Below, one piece after another: positions 63,101 through 64,000 of a stretch of 64,000 nt of DNA. How positions within the stretch are numbered: position 1 is the stretch's first letter; each line of letters opens with the position of its first letter. The translations under genes were made by a program, and so were the position numbers. The stretch lies in assembly GCF_026314945.1 (NCBI RefSeq), contig NZ_CP111121.1, positions 1,488,001 through 1,552,000 of the forward strand. The letters run 5' to 3'. Under the pieces are notes generated by a model. That model was not told the DNA's origin and did no database searches. It saw only the letters and a list, made by a program, of their open reading frames with translations. The DNA comes from Chryseobacterium fluminis (GTDB lineage: Bacteria > Bacteroidota > Bacteroidia > Flavobacteriales > Weeksellaceae).

Positions 63101-64000
63101 TCTCAGGCAAATAGCTGTATTTCTGATCTTTAATCACTTCAGGAGTCAGTTCAAAATACCGGTAGCCGTTGGTCAGCATTAATAAGTCGAGACTTTCCGT
63201 GGCTTTTTCTTCTTTTTTGTCAAAATAAAACTGAGGTCTTTCAATTTTCCCTCTCAGTTCAGAATCCATCAGTAACCAGGAAAGAATATGGTTTTGTCTG
63301 TCATCTGCATAGGTCCATAGCTTGTCATCGACCACGCTTATTCCCAGGTTGGCAGGGACCGGTTTATTATTTTCATCCGTTGTTTCAATGGTGACCACTA
63401 CTTTCTCGCGAGGCTGATAATTTTGCTTTACCGGTTTTACTTTTACATTCAGCTGCTTATTTTCATGGGTAAAAACAAGCCGTTCAGCCAATGGAATTCC
63501 GTTTTCCGAAACGGTAAACCGGCAAATTCCGATAGGAAGTCCGTTTTCATCAATTTCCAGAGAATTCAGTCCTTTTTTTAACGACAGGGTTTTGGTGTAC
63601 TTTTCTTTTTCGCGAAAGCTTCCCTGAATAACTACCTCTTTTTCATCCGTTGACTGAATGCTCAAATGGATCTTTCCCTTACTTTTACGCGCCGAAAATA
63701 CAATACCTTCTTCCTGGACAGCCGGAAACCGATATATCTGCGTAATATTCTCCGGCTTTATGACTTTGGCATAATAAGTCTCACCTCGTCTGGGTGTAAA
63801 AAGGAAACTACCCATTCCGAAATTATACGCTGCTGCCTCAGCCATTTTTTCATGATTCTGATTGAACACTGCTACCACAGCATCAACCGGTTTTTCATAT
63901 TCATCCAAAGCTTTAAAGGCGATATTCTGTTCTAATCCATTGATAAAAGTTCCTCCTTCAGGCATCAGTTTCACATCGACACGGTTCAGGACAATCGGAA
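60132..64000 (-). CDS. Alpha-2-macroglobulin-like protein with SusC-type plug domain (N-terminus outside window)
   Basis: The frame is open to the window edge, so the start lies beyond 64000; about 1289 codons are present. Numbering from 63974: macroglobulin-like domains come first, a carboxypeptidase-regulatory-like segment near 290-345, then a TonB plug module (about 440-565) with TPLYVVDGIPVEN and LKDAAATSVYGSRGANGVVV, and then the macroglobulin core. The thioester motif GCFEQ near residue 823 keeps the Cys and Gln. The C-terminal helical domain follows. Bacterial macroglobulins trap proteases; the embedded plug suggests outer-membrane or TonB association. No barrel is present after the plug. 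Confidence 0.85.
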   Translation of the reverse strand, partial: PIVLNRVDVKLMPEGGTFINGLEQNIAFKALDEYEKPVDAVVAVFNQNHEKMAEAAAYNFGMGSFLFTPRRGETYYAKVIKPENITQIYRFPAVQEEGIVFSARKSKGKIHLSIQSTDEKEVVIQGSFREKEKYTKTLSLKKGLNSLEIDENGLPIGICRFTVSENGIPLAERLVFTHENKQLNVKVKPVKQNYQPREKVVVTIETTDENNKPVPANLGISVVDDKLWTYADDRQNHILSWLLMDSELRGKIERPQFYFDKKEEKATESLDLLMLTNGYRYFELTPEVIKDQKYSYLPEKKNPIYGIVEDENKNPIKAEVYLISGSMILKQVTSDDGTFYFSDLQGNGSNQLIAKSFQPRQEVKIRILSYKLAVNPLSKKSPGNVNIEEVVKEAVNESGKKVLQEVEGRKPEETQNKEVSENRPNTSMLRRPNNNISDSSRSLNSQELEGVVVMGYSSSRTNAKSTGSLVTVSNEFQNSSMSAVLNGRAAGIEISPAGQPGSGFLNVQIRGNASISNKTPLYVVDGIPVENMKTMINPNDINSITILKDAAATSVYGSRGANGVVVITSFKSNRSNIKFNVTRKSYYATLSIPGDSLTAYSYTRSFYYPVYETTATSYRHDYRETLYWNPVVETDQYGKAQVEFYNSDASSAFRIITEGISSSGLIGRDETTYAAQSLISVDAKIPQYLTRTDQMTIPVVIKNNAPESRKMELNIIAPNRVKVIKQDSVISLKPLESGRLLVTLQTDQIINSNIQFTVTSGDFRETMILPFTVEEKGFPHYYSLINNRSDSLKIHIPEVISGSLFSSYYVYENTALQLFEDIERLKKEPHGCFEQLSSTVYPNIFVLDYVKSVKKITPDTESMVIRNLKKGYQKMLSYKNPDGGFSYFGSSESDVALSAFALLEFRDLKKYVNIDAKLIRDLTSFILSKKNRNGIFEIRRNYEMSSPYSDYAWSRNMYVLYALSKTGLKDELEDAYQASLKKVLATKDSYQLALMANTSFYLGKNKEYETLMDFLNLQYQNKNVKTQTTFTGSRGISADSETLSLYMMALQKNEKINQLKMAQVADELITYNGYYGFGSTQATSLALEALAKFFTNNEKLYGTAKPKIMINGSETTANNSLASAFKSGDNEIQIKYSTGKGLPYKMDYQYFTLQAPQSADIPLTMETKLKSPVSKVGETKRMTITIKNKINGRLPMTTAKIGIPAGLTLQNALLKDLLDKKQISYYEIFDNYLVLYWEYFAANETKVINLDLKAEFGGAYTGKSSNVYLYYMPEAKYWNQGITTTIEP

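Overview
The window looks like a chromosomal segment from a member of the Flavobacteriia, most like Chryseobacterium or a close relative. This rests on the moderately AT-rich composition, SusC/SusD and TonB-plug proteins, Por-type (T9SS) C-terminal sorting tails, a flavobacterial zeaxanthin operon (crtI-crtB-crtZ-lycopene cyclase), and promoters with the Bacteroidota -7 motif TAnnTTTG. It is not phage or plasmid sequence. No tRNA, rRNA or CRISPR array was recognised.

Layout. (1) 1-4.3 kb, minus strand: the start of one [2Fe-2S] subunit, a terminator, then a complete three-subunit molybdenum hydroxylase resembling periplasmic aldehyde oxidoreductase PaoABC. (2) 4.5-12.3 kb, plus strand: a tight ten-gene operon for molybdenum cofactor synthesis and maturation (xdhC, moaA, mocA-like, moeA, tauE-like, a small secreted sulfite-oxidase-like protein, moaD, moeB-rhodanese, moaE, moaCB), facing a convergent cysteine desulfurase. 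(3) 13.7-18.3 kb, minus: a MarR-headed carotenoid operon whose -7 box sits inside a perfect palindrome. (4) 18.4-21.7 kb: an accessory stretch with REP-like hairpins arranged as BIME-like units, their RAYT transposase, an XRE regulator with nested operators, and an 8-bp tandem repeat. (5) 21.7-30.9 kb, minus: secreted proteins, including two large RCC1 beta-propeller proteins with T9SS tails. (6) 31.4-43.8 kb, minus: an oxidative L-fucose-type catabolic locus (dehydrogenase, lactonase, mutarotase, FAH hydrolase, second dehydrogenase, UxaA-type dehydratase, FucP-like permease, SusD, SusC). (7) 44.7-51.5 kb: an ABC ATPase, a patatin, lipoamide dehydrogenase and small secreted proteins. (8) 51.6-55.7 kb, minus: a GH3 enzyme with an embedded PA14 domain and a GH29 alpha-L-fucosidase interrupted by one in-frame TAG. 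(9) 56.4-59.9 kb, minus: a GbsR-headed set with a TIGR01777 oxidoreductase, an SRPBCC protein and three small membrane proteins. (10) 60.1-64 kb, minus: an alpha-2-macroglobulin-like protein with a SusC-type plug domain, cut by the window edge.

How the genes work together. Regions 1 and 2 form a unit: the cofactor operon supplies (probably cytidylylated) molybdopterin, XdhC matures it, and the Pao-like enzyme uses it. The desulfurase may feed sulfur to the rhodanese-MoeB protein. Regions 6 and 8 are linked by fucose: fucosidase would release it, SusC/SusD and FucP would import it, and the dehydrogenase/lactonase/dehydratase chain would convert it towards pyruvate and lactate.

The most unusual signals are in non-coding DNA: the REP/RAYT array; two arrays of one ~140-166 bp repeat in opposite orientation, the first lying inside the catabolic operon and the second just beyond the fucosidase; and several palindromic operators.
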